16,530 bases of DNA from contig NC_090620.1 in NCBI RefSeq assembly GCF_004359215.1, positions 195,515 through 212,044 of the forward strand, in the 5' to 3' direction. Made by a program: the position numbers and the translations under genes. This stretch comes from Bremia lactucae. Taxonomy: Eukaryota > Oomycota > Peronosporomycetes > Peronosporales > Peronosporaceae. The notes beneath the pieces were generated by a model, which saw only the letters and a list, made by a program, of their open reading frames with translations, was not told the origin of the DNA and made no database searches. Positions 8,341 through 16,530 of this stretch are shown here, piece by piece; position 1 is the first letter of the stretch; every line of letters begins with the position of its first letter.

Positions 8341-9810
8341 TTACAAGTTGCCACGAATGCGCTCAGAGACGTCGCCAATGCTGTGGTGAGCAGCAGACCA
8401 GGCGCAGTGGAATAGGCCTTCACGGTCTGTGCGCTCGTACGTGTGACCGCCGAAAAAGTCACGCTGAGCTTGAGTCAGATTAGCAGGCAGACGCTCGCGA
8501 CGGAACGTGTCGTAGTAATTGAGCGAGCTTGCGAACGAGGGCGCAGGGATGCCACTCGCGACCGCAAGCGACACCACACGACGCCACGAGTACTGGCGTG
8601 CCTGCAGCTCCGCGGCAAAGTCTGGATCCACCAGCAGCGAGATGAGTGAAGCGTCTTTCGTGTACGCGGACTTAATGCGGTCCAGGAACTTGGCACGAAT
8701 GATGCAACCGCCCTTCCAAATGCGAGCGCACTCGCCCAAGTTCACATTCCAGCCCATTTGGACACCCGCCTCGCGGATAAGATTCAAACCTTGGGCATAT
8801 GAGCAGATCTTGGATGCATACAGCGCCTGGCGCACATCGTCGATCAATTGCTGCTTATCAACGGCAGGGATTTCAGACGGACCGAAAAGAATCTTGGACG
8901 CAAAAACACGCTCGTCTTTACGAGCGCTAAGGTAGCGAGCGTCCAGAGATGCTGTGATAGTGGGAGCAGCGATCGAGCGCTCGGCAGCTTCTTGTACAGT
9001 CCAGCGACCAGTACCCTTCATGCCAGTTTTATCGAGGATCTTGTCTAACACGTAGCCTTCATCAGTCAGATCGTCCTTCTTAGCAAAAATTTGGGCCGTA
9101 ATTTCAATAAGAAATGACTCCAGCTCGCTCTTATTCCAATCATCAAAGACATTGGCCAGCTCTTCGTTCGTGAGGCCGCCAGCGATCTTGAGAATGTCGT
9201 AGGCCTCGGCAATCAGCTGCATGTCACCATACTCGATACCATTGTGCACCATTTTCACATAATTGCCGGAGCCGATAGGACCAAGGTACGTGGTGCAAGC
9301 ACCATCGTCTACCTGGGCAGCGCATTTGGTGATAATAGGCTCCAGCGCATCAAAGGCCTCTTTCGGACCTCCGGGCATGAGCGAAGGCCCATTGCGAGCA
9401 CCTTCTTCGCCACCAGACACACCCATACCGACGAAATGAATGCCTTTAGGCACTAGCTCACTTGCACGGCGCACGCTGTTGGGGAACCACTCGTTGCCGC
9501 CGTCAACAAGAATGTCGCCGGATTCCATGAATTCTGAGAGCGCGGCAATGGTCATATCGACAGGCTTTCCAGCGACGACGAGAATGATAATCTTGCGGGG
9601 ACGAGCGAGCGAGGCCACGAAATCCTTCATGTCTTTGTAGCCCACAAGAGGCAGGTTACCTTCATCCTTGGCTCGCTGCACCGTTGCATCCACCTTGTCG
9701 GGAGAGCGGTTGCAGACTGACACCTTGAATCCGTGTGATGCCATGTTAAGCGCAAAGTTTTGACCCATAACGGCAAGGCCGAATAGTCCGATGTCCGAGA
9801 GATCAGCCAT
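8341..9810 (-). CDS. gnd: 6-phosphogluconate dehydrogenase, decarboxylating
   Basis: This enzyme of the oxidative pentose phosphate pathway converts 6-phosphogluconate to ribulose 5-phosphate and CO2 while making NADPH, normally in the cytosol. It is a single 489-residue exon, full length for the family. Visible landmarks are GLAVMG (11-16) for the cofactor, VSGGEEGARNGPSLMPGG (131-148), and the catalytic Lys186, Asn190 and Glu193 in NYVKMVHNGIEYGDMQ. The family signature is DKTGMKGTGRW, and the C-terminal substrate-binding RDFFGGHTYERTD is present. The form DKTGMKGTGxWTVQEAAE with AAPTITASLD is the plant/cyanobacterial type, not the animal/fungal one (usually AGQKGTGKWT). No targeting peptide or PTS1 is seen. 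The start is fixed by the family N-terminus directly before the Rossmann turn. Codon use is GC-richer than the flanking DNA. Confidence 0.97.
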   Translation of the reverse strand: MADLSDIGLFGLAVMGQNFALNMASHGFKVSVCNRSPDKVDATVQRAKDEGNLPLVGYKDMKDFVASLARPRKIIILVVAGKPVDMTIAALSEFMESGDILVDGGNEWFPNSVRRASELVPKGIHFVGMGVSGGEEGARNGPSLMPGGPKEAFDALEPIITKCAAQVDDGACTTYLGPIGSGNYVKMVHNGIEYGDMQLIAEAYDILKIAGGLTNEELANVFDDWNKSELESFLIEITAQIFAKKDDLTDEGYVLDKILDKTGMKGTGRWTVQEAAERSIAAPTITASLDARYLSARKDERVFASKILFGPSEIPAVDKQQLIDDVRQALYASKICSYAQGLNLIREAGVQMGWNVNLGECARIWKGGCIIRAKFLDRIKSAYTKDASLISLLVDPDFAAELQARQYSWRRVVSLAVASGIPAPSFASSLNYYDTFRRERLPANLTQAQRDFFGGHTYERTDREGLFHCAWSAAHHSIGDVSERIRGNL

Positions 9811-9903
9811 GTTAAGAAGAATTAGGGGGATTTAGCGCTCAGATTGCGTTATGAGGAGTGTGGTGAAGATTCAATTAAGAGTTTTAAACACTGATGACAA
9901 ATG

Positions 9904-9933
9904 TACCGGTATGCGTAAATTGCTACCGGTAGC
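9904..9933. promoter_or_regulatory. Paired TACCGGTA palindromes in the gnd promoter
   Basis: Two identical 8-bp palindromes lie at 9904-9911 and 9924-9931, exactly 20 bp apart (about two helical turns) and 94-121 bp upstream of the start codon. The second is the core of a perfect 12-bp palindrome, GCTACCGGTAGC (9922-9933). The spacing suits a dimeric transcription factor. No known oomycete factor can be named. Confidence 0.4.
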
Positions 9934-10427
9934 TTCTGAACAAGACAATTCCAAAAGGGCTTCCTGATAAGTGTCATAATGTATTGTTCCAAGAGACATG
10001 AAAACATTGAGTGAAATACAATCTAGCAGCTGTACTGAGTTTCTGATGAGCATATTTCTCGAACAATGTGAATTATGATAAGTTTGCGTAATGTCACGGC
10101 AAAAAAAATACCTTGGCGAAAAGCAAAACTACAGTATTGCTGTTTCTTAATATCGGTTTTAATGGTCTAAATCGTATCATTTCCGATATGTCTTCAGTTT
10201 GTTATACAGAACATTCCCAATACACGCTAAGTGCGCCCAGTTTTGGTTTGAGGATATTTAATGTACTATTTTTGACAGGTGAGAAAAAGCCAAGAGCGCC
10301 GGCACTTGATAGGCAAGTCATAAAAATAGCGGAAAGAAAAAGCAGCAAATCGAGCACGGGAGAAGCTGAGCTGTGTTGGTATTGCACCGCTAAGAAGTGA
10401 AGGTAACATGATTTGGAACTAAAATAA

Positions 10428-10600
10428 TTTCTCAAGTGGTTAAGACGTGGGACCAACTGTCGGCGTGACGTTACAAATTATATCAATCCGACGATGGTAA
10501 AGTTGAAAACCGGTATCTGGTGTTTGGGGTTCACCAGGGCTTCGCTCCCCCAAAGTCACGTGCCCTGCCATCTTTATATTTCATCTTTAGGTTATCATTT
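10428..10600 (+). mobile_element. Possible tRNA-derived SINE remnant
   Basis: TTCTCAAGTGGTTAAGAC at 10429-10446 resembles a tRNA A box with its D loop. GTTACAAATTA at 10470-10480 resembles a degenerate B box about 30 bases later. A non-tRNA body with a TTTGGGG/CCCCAAA stem-loop (10523-10554) follows. Oomycetes are known to carry tRNA-related SINEs. The sequence does not fold into a full tRNA, and I see no target-site duplication, so this is a weak call. Confidence 0.3.
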
Positions 10601-10733
10601 GTAAGAACTGTTTTTACTTAGCGTAATTACCAACCTGCTTGGACCAATCAATGAGGGTAAGAAAATGAGTGGAGCAGAGTAGTGTTAGACAAATTAAACT
10701 CAATAATCATCACTTCGGATTTTGTCCTCTACT

Positions 10734-10778
10734 CCACAGTTATCTACTCGACAGTTATCTACTCCACAGTTATCTACT
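10734..10778. repeat. Tandem array, three copies of a 15-bp unit
   Basis: The units CCACAGTTATCTACT, CGACAGTTATCTACT and CCACAGTTATCTACT follow one another, differing at one base. The array stops 11 bp before the proposed outer end of the second element's LTR. Confidence 0.9.
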
Positions 10779-10789
10779 CAACAAGCTGG

Positions 10790-11251
10790 ATGTAGCGGAG
10801 CTACCTCGCTCCTAAAGTCAGAAGAAGACTTTTAGACTCAAAGAGTCTTTTAGCTCTATAGAACTAATGGGCTTAACAACTGAGGGAGCTATTAAAGCTC
10901 AATGAATCCTAGTTCAAGGGATTCAGGGGTTCGTAGAACCAAGTGGCAACTAGTGCCCAAGAGTATGTACCTTAGAAAGGCTTCTGTCTCTCACAGATTT
11001 ATGCGCAAGCCTTAGGAAGGCACTAGACGCTTTAAGATCAAAGAATGGAACTGCACTTTATTTAATTATTTAAATCTTAAACGTCTATATCTGGGGGCGA
11101 CCATATTTGTTGCATAATAAATGGGATTTGAGTAATGGGTCACATACCCTTTTAACCTATTCTAAACTAGTTAGAATAGGGTAAAAGGGTATCTGACCGA
11201 TAAAGTAAATGCACCACAACAACGGTTCTCTAGCCAATGTGTGCCCCATTA
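10790..11251 (-). repeat. Probable 3' LTR of the right element (about 462 bp)
   Basis: On the minus strand the LTR would start TAATGGGGCACAC directly after the polypurine tract and end GGTAGCTCCGCTACA. The ends form an imperfect inverted pair (TAATGGGGC / GCTCCGCTA) similar to the left LTR ends. Its length is close to the 447 bp of the left LTR. The inner part holds a 49-nt palindrome and several small stem-loops, such as AGACTC-AAA-GAGTCT at 10834-10848. The outer edge is uncertain because the partner LTR is not in the window. Confidence 0.5.
11144..11192. repeat. 49-nt near-perfect palindrome inside the right LTR
   Basis: Arms of 22 bases (11144-11165 and 11171-11192) are complementary with one mismatch around the 5-base centre ACTAG. 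The arm begins ATACCCTTTTAACC. It can form a long hairpin in RNA or a cruciform in DNA. Confidence 0.95.
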
Positions 11252-11262
11252 CCCCCCCCCCC
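11252..11262 (-). other. Polypurine tract of the right element
   Basis: Eleven consecutive C on the plus strand are G11 on the coding strand of the element. They sit directly at the proposed LTR start, the position where plus-strand priming occurs. The pure G run differs from the AAGGGAGGGG tract of the left element. Confidence 0.65.
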
Positions 11263-11420
11263 GTCAGACTGTTGACAACGAGTGACAACATTCTCTCCAT
11301 TTCCTTTTTGATGTTGGAACCTAAAAAGCTAACCGTTTGGTTGTGTTTTTCTTCCATTGTCTCATGACAATCAAGCATGAGTCACAGACTCTGAGCACCT
11401 TCCTCGACGATGAGGGAATG

Positions 11421-12698
11421 ATGAACTTTGATAGTCACGGTTTATCGGAAGGCTGGAGGAGAAAGAGCGTCGTTCTTCACGCCTTCTCCTCCGGATGAAC
11501 GTCGGCGGGCCCCGAATCCGTTCCCAGAACGTGGTGCCGCTGATGTCTTAACTGCATTGAGCAGGAAACGGGATTCTGAGTTTAACATCATTACGAATCC
11601 GCTCGATTAAGAGAGAGAGCGGGCAATCCTTATAGAGGAAAAGCTCGTCGTCGAGCTGCCGAGATAGAGAAAGCTAAAGCTCATAGTGACAATCGATTCA
11701 CTCCGCTTAGTGCGGACCAGCGTCTCAAAGTGATAGCGGGTCACAGCTTGGCCATCTGGATCTTCGAAGACCCGACCAGGACGCCGGAGTAGATCGCTGC
11801 TCGCGATGATCTTCATGAGCAATACCTTACGCCAAAGGTAATGACGCGAAGTCAGTATCTGACGCGTTCTTACGTGATCAAGCCCGTGGGGCTTCGGTGA
11901 CCTCAATGAGGGATATTTCGGTCGTTCTGTATCCAAACGAATCAAAAAAGCGGGAACGAAGTTTCATTTGAGAACTGGGTACATCGGGCCCGCCGCCTTC
12001 GTAATATTTGGAATATCAGAGAATCTGCGGATGCGGCTGATGTTCGTTTGGAACGGAAGCTATGCTTCGATTTCGCCAAGCTTAAGGCCAAAGGCCAGTT
12101 ACTTTCGGCATTGATGCCACAACACGAAGAAAGGTCTAGCCGATATTACAGTGCTTCGGTTGACCGTACAAACATGGATCAAAGCCGCACTGAGGCTATA
12201 GACCCACCTAATCCCACGTTTAGTGGTGGGACGTCGTTTGACGCGAGTTGACCCTGAGCTTGGCGCTCAAAACGCCAACGGCGTACGGGTAATCTTGCCG
12301 AAGAGGTACCTCGAACTCCCAAGAGCTTTCAGACTGGGGTCATCCTAGCCACTTCACCAGATATTGATATTGACCCTTACGACGGCATCGCTTTAAAAGT
12401 TTCTCCACATGAAACTGAAGGTCGCCCCGCGCAACAAGCAGCGCGGATGGGGACAGAAATTTCGGCGGAAGCATTTGATGCTCTAAGGCACGAGGTGCAA
12501 CTTCTTCGTGAGGTCCTTGCTCGGGTTAAGAGCCCTTTTAAGGCGGTTGAGAACCGTTTTTCGACGCGACAGCGTCAGCAGCCTCGTTTAGAGCGCCAGC
12601 TGGTCATCCTGGTGAGGATGCAGCAATCAGCGGCACGATCGCCTATCTCGGTGCAAGCGCCTTCAAGTCCACGTGGAAAGGGTCCCGATATGGCTTAA
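11421..12698 (+). pseudogene. Antisense reading frame of the right retrotransposon (function unknown)
   Basis: This lies on the strand opposite to pol. It may start at the ATG at 11421, though the first recognisable stretch (FFTPSPPDERRRAPNPFPERG, ADVLTALSRKR) is one frame away. Protein-like sequence then continues mostly in a single frame from 11661: SADQRLKVIAGHSLAIW, then FDFAKLKAKGQLLSALMPQ (12066 on), then IDPPNPTFSGGTSF, broken by stops and at least two frameshifts. From 12258 to the TAA at 12696-12698 it is open for 146 codons. The tail is charged and coiled-coil-like (EVQLLREVLARVK, RLERQLVILVRMQQ). It overlaps the chromodomain and ends opposite the integrase C-terminus. It looks gag-like in size, but it is on the wrong strand to be this element's gag. 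No domain is recognised with certainty. Confidence 0.6.
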
Positions 12699-12996
12699 GT
12701 AAGTTAACGTAGAACACTGGGTGTGTACGCAGCTTAGTATGAAGGTTTGGCGCATAAGCTAGACCTCTTTTGGCCACGACCGTAAATATTCCAATAAAGC
12801 GCGGGCGCTATTTGGTCTTAAAGACCGCGGAAACCAAGTTGGCAGGTAATTTTTTTGGCGTTTAATAAAACTCGATATCCGACCATATAAGAATTAATAC
12901 AGCTTCAGCCTTTGGCATCTGCTTGTTCTTTGTGTTTGTCTTGGCATCGTATCCCTTACATATCTCAAAACACTAAATCGCGCGCGAGAAACTCGC
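12220..12996 (-). pseudogene. Integrase C-terminus and chromodomain of the right element
   Basis: One frame runs from about 12850 down to a stop at 12220 with several internal stops. It shows a GPY/F-like module in which the usual Gly-Pro-Phe is Gly-Ile-Phe (RPRFIGIFTVV), then LRTHPVFYVNLLKPYRDP and a linker. The chromodomain lies at about 12420-12285: FHVEKLLKR, YQYLVKWLG and SSWE. The third cage aromatic position is replaced by a TGA stop. About 12860-12996, between the integrase core and this module, is too decayed to read. Confidence 0.85.
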
Positions 12997-13771
12997 TCAC
13001 GTGTACCCGAACGTAACAGGGCTGATATCAGCAAGCCTATCGGCTAATTCTCCCCCACAAAGCCCTGAACCACGCAGGGGAATCGGAAACGGAACGCGTC
13101 GGTGGGTGAGACCGTTGACATAGAACGGAGTATAGCCTGTAGAGGCATGTACAGCGTTATTTGACGCAAAATCCACCACTGGGAGCATTGAGCTCCAGCG
13201 CTTTGGTGTCTGAGTATACACACTGCGTAAAATGTCTTCAATTACGCGATTTACAGGTTCAGTTTGACCATCGGTCTACGGATGGTCCGCGGTGGACATG
13301 TCCAATCTGGTGCCAAGCACGCAGAAAATAGATTTCCTAAACTTACTCGTGAAACGGGAGTCCCGATCAGAGACATTGCCACTGGCAAACCGGGTTGTCG
13401 AAACACGCGATCGATAAACAGCCTTGCTGAACCTTCACCATCAATGGAATCCGGCACAGCCGCTAAGTGAGTTATTTTGCTCAATCGGTCAAAAAAGACC
13501 ACTACGTCAGAGTTACCGGCCGAATCTTTTGGTAGACCGAAAACAAAATCCATACTAATGGACTCGCAACACCCTATGGATACGGGCAGACTTGCCAGTG
13601 GCGCAGCAGCATGCGCCGAGAATTTAATCCGTTGGCAAGTTTCACAAGTGCAAACGTTAGTGCTGACAGATTATAAAGTTTAAGCCAACAAAAAGTTTGG
13701 CTTTCAGAGCCGTAGGTCTTTTCTTTACCGAAATGACCACAAAGGACAGTATCGTGTGTTTCACAGAGGAT
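12997..13771 (-). pseudogene. Integrase zinc finger and catalytic core of the right element
   Basis: The zinc-finger end CTCETCQR is readable at about 13630-13652. The core begins with MDFVFGLPKD (catalytic Asp at 13548-13550), and VVVFFDRLSKITHLAAVPDSI follows. After LPVAM a frameshift moves the second catalytic Asp region out of frame. The core end (WSSMLPVVDFASNNAVHAS, YTPFYVNGLTHRR) is in a third frame at 12997-13221. It is non-functional. Confidence 0.9.
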
Positions 13772-14400
13772 TCAGTACTTCAAATCCTCATCATCAGGAA
13801 AAACGATGCACGGAGGATCCGCAGCGTCCGTGCAATAAAGCAATAGGTCGTTACTGACAGAAAATCGATATAACCTTGCAAGCAAACGTGCCGATAATTT
13901 AAAACCCGAGTCGGAGTCCTTTAGAGCTCGTAGCATAGCTACACACTGTTCATCCTTGGCGTAAGCCGAACGGATTAAGTCAGTTATAGGCGACATGATA
14001 GTCGTTAAATGAGAGAGCTCATAATCCGGCCTGCGTGATAACGCATCGGCCAAAGCATTCTGCTCGCCACGATTAAACTTCACCTCGAAGTTGTACTCGG
14101 CGACGATGGAGAGCCATCGGGCCATTCTCTGTGGGAGATGGGGCGACTTAGTCGCCGTGCGTATTAATGCGTGATCTGCATATACCACAAACGGCTTGGA
14201 GCCGAGCAGATGAACTCTCAATTTGACAAGAGCATACTTCATAGCAAGTAACGCTTTGTCATAAACTGGGTAATTCTTTTCCGCAGCTTTAGCTGTCTAG
14301 ACTCGAACGCAACAACACTTTCACGCCCATCAACAGCTGTTTGTAACAGAGCACTGCCAATCAGAAAATCCGAAGCGTCACAGACGACACTGAAACGCCA
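13772..14400 (-). pseudogene. RNase H domain of the right element
   Basis: The start of the domain (VCDASDF-like, near 14390) and its end are in different frames. The readable end, 14242-13772, shows MKYALVKLRVHLLGSKPF, YADHALIRT (TDHASLRT in the left element), MARWLS, AEYNFEVKF and ALADALSRRPDY. This stretch aligns directly with bases 1-150 of the window in the other element. Confidence 0.9.
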
Positions 14401-15209
14401 ATTTGGATTGGCAGTGCCAGAATCGGGGCATGGATAAGACTATCCTTAACTCCTTGAAATAATATGTTCTGTGCTAGTCCAGCACCATTCTGTATTTTTT
14501 TAAGGAGATTAGATAATGGCCTGCCAATATCAGCGTAATTTTCGCTATATATGTGTAAATAATTGGCGAGACCCAACCACTTACGCAAATCCTTTTAATT
14601 TTAAGGAGCTGGCCAATCCACTATGGCTTTTACCTTAGCGGGATCCGCTCTAAGGCCTCGCTTTCAAATCATGCATTCAAAGAAAGGAATTTCGTCTGCG
14701 CCAAAGATGCATTTAAATGCATTAACATACAATGTATTTGTGCGCATACACTCGAACACGCTCGCAAATGGTCTAAATGGTTTTCCATATCCGACCGACC
14801 CTGCTCCGCACGACTATGGACAAAAAGGTCATCGAAAAAGGTCTGTGCATAACCTCGATGAGGGCGAAACAGTTGCGTCACTAGACAATTAAATGTTGCC
14901 GGGGCGTTGGGAAGCACTTGTGGCATAACCAGCCACTCCCATAACATGCCGCTTGGGGTGCTAACCGCTGTAAGCGGGATATCACTAGCTCGCATGAGCA
15001 ATTGGTAGTAACTGTCGACTAAGTCCAATGCACTGCACATTGTACATCCACCATATTGTTCTGAAGAACATCCTTTCTAGTAATGGGGGTTTGTGCTGGT
15101 ATAGTGGCAGCATTAATCTTATTATAAGCATGTACAATGCGCCATTAACCATTTGTTTTTTTACACAAAAAGTCGGTGTCGAATGAGGAGATCTGCTCTC
15201 TCGTACCAT
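14361..15209 (-). pseudogene. Reverse transcriptase of the right element
   Basis: The pieces are in three frames. 15209-14985 has the fingers motif [16 protein letters not shown]. 15040-14669 has the palm: ALDLVDSYYQLL with the first catalytic Asp at 15023-15025, LPNAPATFN, and AQTFFDDLFVHS with the paired Asp codons at 14828-14833. The usual Tyr of the YxDD box is Phe here. 14588-14361 has the connection motif RKWLGLANYLHIYSENYAD. It is broken by frameshifts and stops. Confidence 0.92.
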
Positions 15210-16060
15210 TCCAGCCTCGTGCTTAGCACGGAAGAAATCGTCAATGACGTCACACTTCTCCCTTGGTAAAGGCCATTGTCGTGTGACATAGTATGAACCA
15301 AGTCAATTTTATGACGAACACCTCTATCCGGAGGTAAAACAGATGGTGGATTATTACATACCACATCTTGGAATTCCTTAATTAAGGAATAAAATGGGTC
15401 CGTAGAATCTTTAAGAATCGATGACCCATTCCGCGCACTAATTGCAGCTTTTGTGTCATTCAGGACAGCTTCGTCTAGAAGTGACGATGAGTTTAAATCA
15501 ATTGTTGGTCGAATGCCCACCATCTCAGATAAGTCGCCAGCCTTCAAGGGTCGGCCGCACTTATCAATAAACACTTCGTCTAGCTCTAAAGAAGCATGTA
15601 ACGAAGGGATTGCCGCAAGGCTAACTTCCCCTTCAATGTTACCGGTTACACCATTTACAAGCGTGTGTAATTGCTCACTCGTATCATTTTGGGAGGGTAT
15701 AAACGCTTTGTGTCCCTCCTGTCTTGATGTGGATACAATACACCTCTTAGAGGCCGGGACATTCACGTCCCCGGGTTTTCCAGCCTGTATTGGTTCTATA
15801 CCAGACATGGTGTATAATTTGACATCCGACAAGGAGTTAGGTAACTCAACTTCCTTATCCAACGAACGTTCACGTGTCGATTCACTTGCATTAGAAGGGT
15901 TTGACCCAAAATGCCCTGGCGAACCGCCAACAGTGTCACTATTGACACTGTATGGTGCCACCTCGGCCGACCACACTCGATTGACTTCGACGTGCCACTC
16001 AACGAATTTCAGGATATTGCACCCTTGAGATCCGGCCAAACGCCAACAATGCTCTGACAC
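15161..16060 (-). pseudogene. Pol linker between protease and reverse transcriptase, right element
   Basis: This is a 299-codon open stretch, the longest intact piece of this Pol. Most is low-conservation, Ser- and acid-rich linker. The end is recognisable as the run-in to reverse transcriptase: [33 protein letters not shown]. It loses the frame just before the fingers motif. The opposite strand is also open for 191 codons (15453-16028), which I take as a shadow. Confidence 0.75.
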
Positions 16061-16200
16061 TCAGTATGATGACAACGAGGCCACCATACTCGGTGGACTT
16101 AGACGTGCCACTCTACGTATCTCAGGGATATTGCACCCTTGATGATTCGGCCTTAGGCCAACAATGCTTTGAGCATTCAGTGAATCGTTATTACAACGAG
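15965..16200. repeat. Imperfect tandem duplication, 114-121 bp unit
   Basis: Copy 1 (15965-16078) and copy 2 (16079-about 16192) share GGCC...ACTCG, GACGTGCCACTC, GGATATTGCACCCTTGA and CCAACAATGCT in the same order. A third partial copy may start at ACAACGAG (16193). The duplication lies in the Pol linker and breaks the reading frame between protease and linker. Divergence between the copies is clear, so it is not recent. Confidence 0.8.
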
Positions 16201-16322
16201 TGTCACTCGACGGAGTACGTACCGTTCCACTTCTTTCTACTGAGTCGGGCTCAGAATTATGTTTTTAACATTAAAGTATTTTAACTCAGACATGCCAATA
16301 AATAAAACACTGACAGACTCAT
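16201..16322. other. Unreadable part of the right Pol
   Basis: This short stretch lies between the linker and the protease fragment. No frame gives recognisable retrotransposon protein. Confidence 0.5.
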
Positions 16323-16529
16323 TCAATGATCCACGCCAATAGCGCTTTTGTTGCCTAGCACAGGTGGGTTCATGACTCTCCAAACGCTGCTAGGAACATT
16401 GCGCGTGGCTCCTAAGGTCTTAGACCTCCAATCGATCCATGGCTCATGGTGTTCTAACCAGGCCATACCAAGGATGAGATCATATCTCGATTCCAAATCA
16501 AGGACGAGAAAGCGTTCCACACTGTCCAA
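16323..16529 (-). pseudogene. Aspartic protease fragment of the right element
   Basis: Sixty-eight codons run in from the right edge. They show RFLVLDLESRYDLILGMAWL and HEPWIDWRSKTLGA, the conserved ILGxxW region in the C-terminal half of retropepsin-like proteases of Ty3/gypsy elements. The active-site Asp is beyond the window. The frame ends at a stop at 16323. Confidence 0.85.
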
Positions 16530-16530
16530 G

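Larger units (their letters stand above)
9811..10789. other. Non-coding region upstream of the 6-phosphogluconate dehydrogenase
   Basis: About 980 bases separate this gene from the second retrotransposon. Next to the gene lie two TACCGGTA palindromes (separate entry). The middle (about 10080-10420) is AT-rich and shows no credible gene; short open frames on both strands lack any recognisable protein. From 10428 there is a tRNA-promoter-like stretch followed by a stem-loop (10523-10554, TTTGGGG/CCCCAAA), and at 10734 a short tandem array. Confidence 0.6.
10790..16530 (-). mobile_element. Second Ty3/gypsy chromovirus-type element, heavily decayed, minus strand
   Basis: Reading leftward from the right edge, the order is protease end, linker, reverse transcriptase, RNase H, integrase, chromodomain, a region with an antisense reading frame, a G11 polypurine tract and a probable LTR. 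Gag, the 5' LTR and the protease active site lie beyond the window. Pol is broken by at least seven frame changes and many stops, so it is older than the left element or has decayed faster. The two elements share domain order but differ in sequence (for example FVFGLPKD against FVFGFPED before the integrase core), so they belong to different subfamilies. Confidence 0.92.

Noticed and set aside
8443..9640. Several plus-strand open frames across the dehydrogenase
   Set aside because: They are shadows of the GC-rich, conserved minus-strand coding sequence.
10113..10456. Open frames of 95 codons (+) and 84 codons (-)
   Set aside because: They overlap on opposite strands, have no recognisable motif, and lie in AT-rich intergenic DNA without gene-like context.
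10429..10500. Functional tRNA gene
   Set aside because: Box-like sequences are present but no acceptor stem or proper cloverleaf can be formed.
13251..13553. Functional integrase in the right element
   Set aside because: The second catalytic Asp is out of frame and the zinc finger and core end are in other frames.
14623..14892. 89-codon plus-strand open frame
   Set aside because: It lies opposite the reverse transcriptase palm, which explains the DNA fully.
15453..16028. 191-codon open frame on the plus strand
   Set aside because: It lies opposite the longest intact Pol linker piece, has no recognisable protein sequence, and is not at the place where the antisense frames of the two elements occur.

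Overview
The window reads as nuclear DNA of an oomycete, most likely a Peronosporaceae species (Phytophthora or a downy mildew). The evidence is two decayed Ty3/gypsy chromovirus elements with oomycete-style pol, host genes with few and very short introns (56-67 nt, GT-AG), and a plant/cyanobacterial-type 6-phosphogluconate dehydrogenase. Placement below that level is inference; no search was run.

Layout. (1) 1-3846, plus strand: the 3' part of a Ty3/gypsy element. It holds the RNase H end, an integrase with intact zinc finger and D,D-35-E core, a broken integrase C-terminus, a chromodomain, about 1.1 kb carrying an antisense reading frame, a polypurine tract and a 447-bp 3' LTR. (2) 3847-10789: a host gene island with two convergent genes. 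4124-8098 (+) is a six-exon gene for a fused fatty acyl-CoA reductase and glycerone-phosphate/glycerol-3-phosphate acyltransferase. 8341-9810 (-) is a single-exon 6-phosphogluconate dehydrogenase. About 1 kb of non-coding DNA follows, with a possible SINE trace and a small tandem array. (3) 10790-16530, minus strand: a second, more decayed Ty3/gypsy element entering from the right. It holds a probable LTR, a G11 polypurine tract, an antisense reading frame on the plus strand, and pol in pieces from chromodomain back to protease. The two elements point toward each other and frame the gene island.

How the genes fit together. The fusion joins the two enzymes that make the substrates of alkylglycerone-phosphate synthase: a fatty alcohol and acyl-dihydroxyacetone phosphate. 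The protein ends in Ser-Arg-Ile, a weak PTS1-like signal, so a role in peroxisomal ether-lipid synthesis is likely. The 6-phosphogluconate dehydrogenase supplies NADPH, which the reductase uses, but nothing shows that the two genes are co-regulated.

Main unusual signals. First, the left element is packed with perfect short inverted repeats: about 26 with arms of 8-12 bp and loops of 1-15 nt in 3.8 kb, against about one expected by chance. Most lie inside coding sequence. Second, both elements carry a long antisense reading frame. It starts 120-160 bp inside the polypurine tract and ends opposite the same part of the integrase C-terminus, with a coiled-coil-like tail in each, although the two proteins look unrelated by eye.
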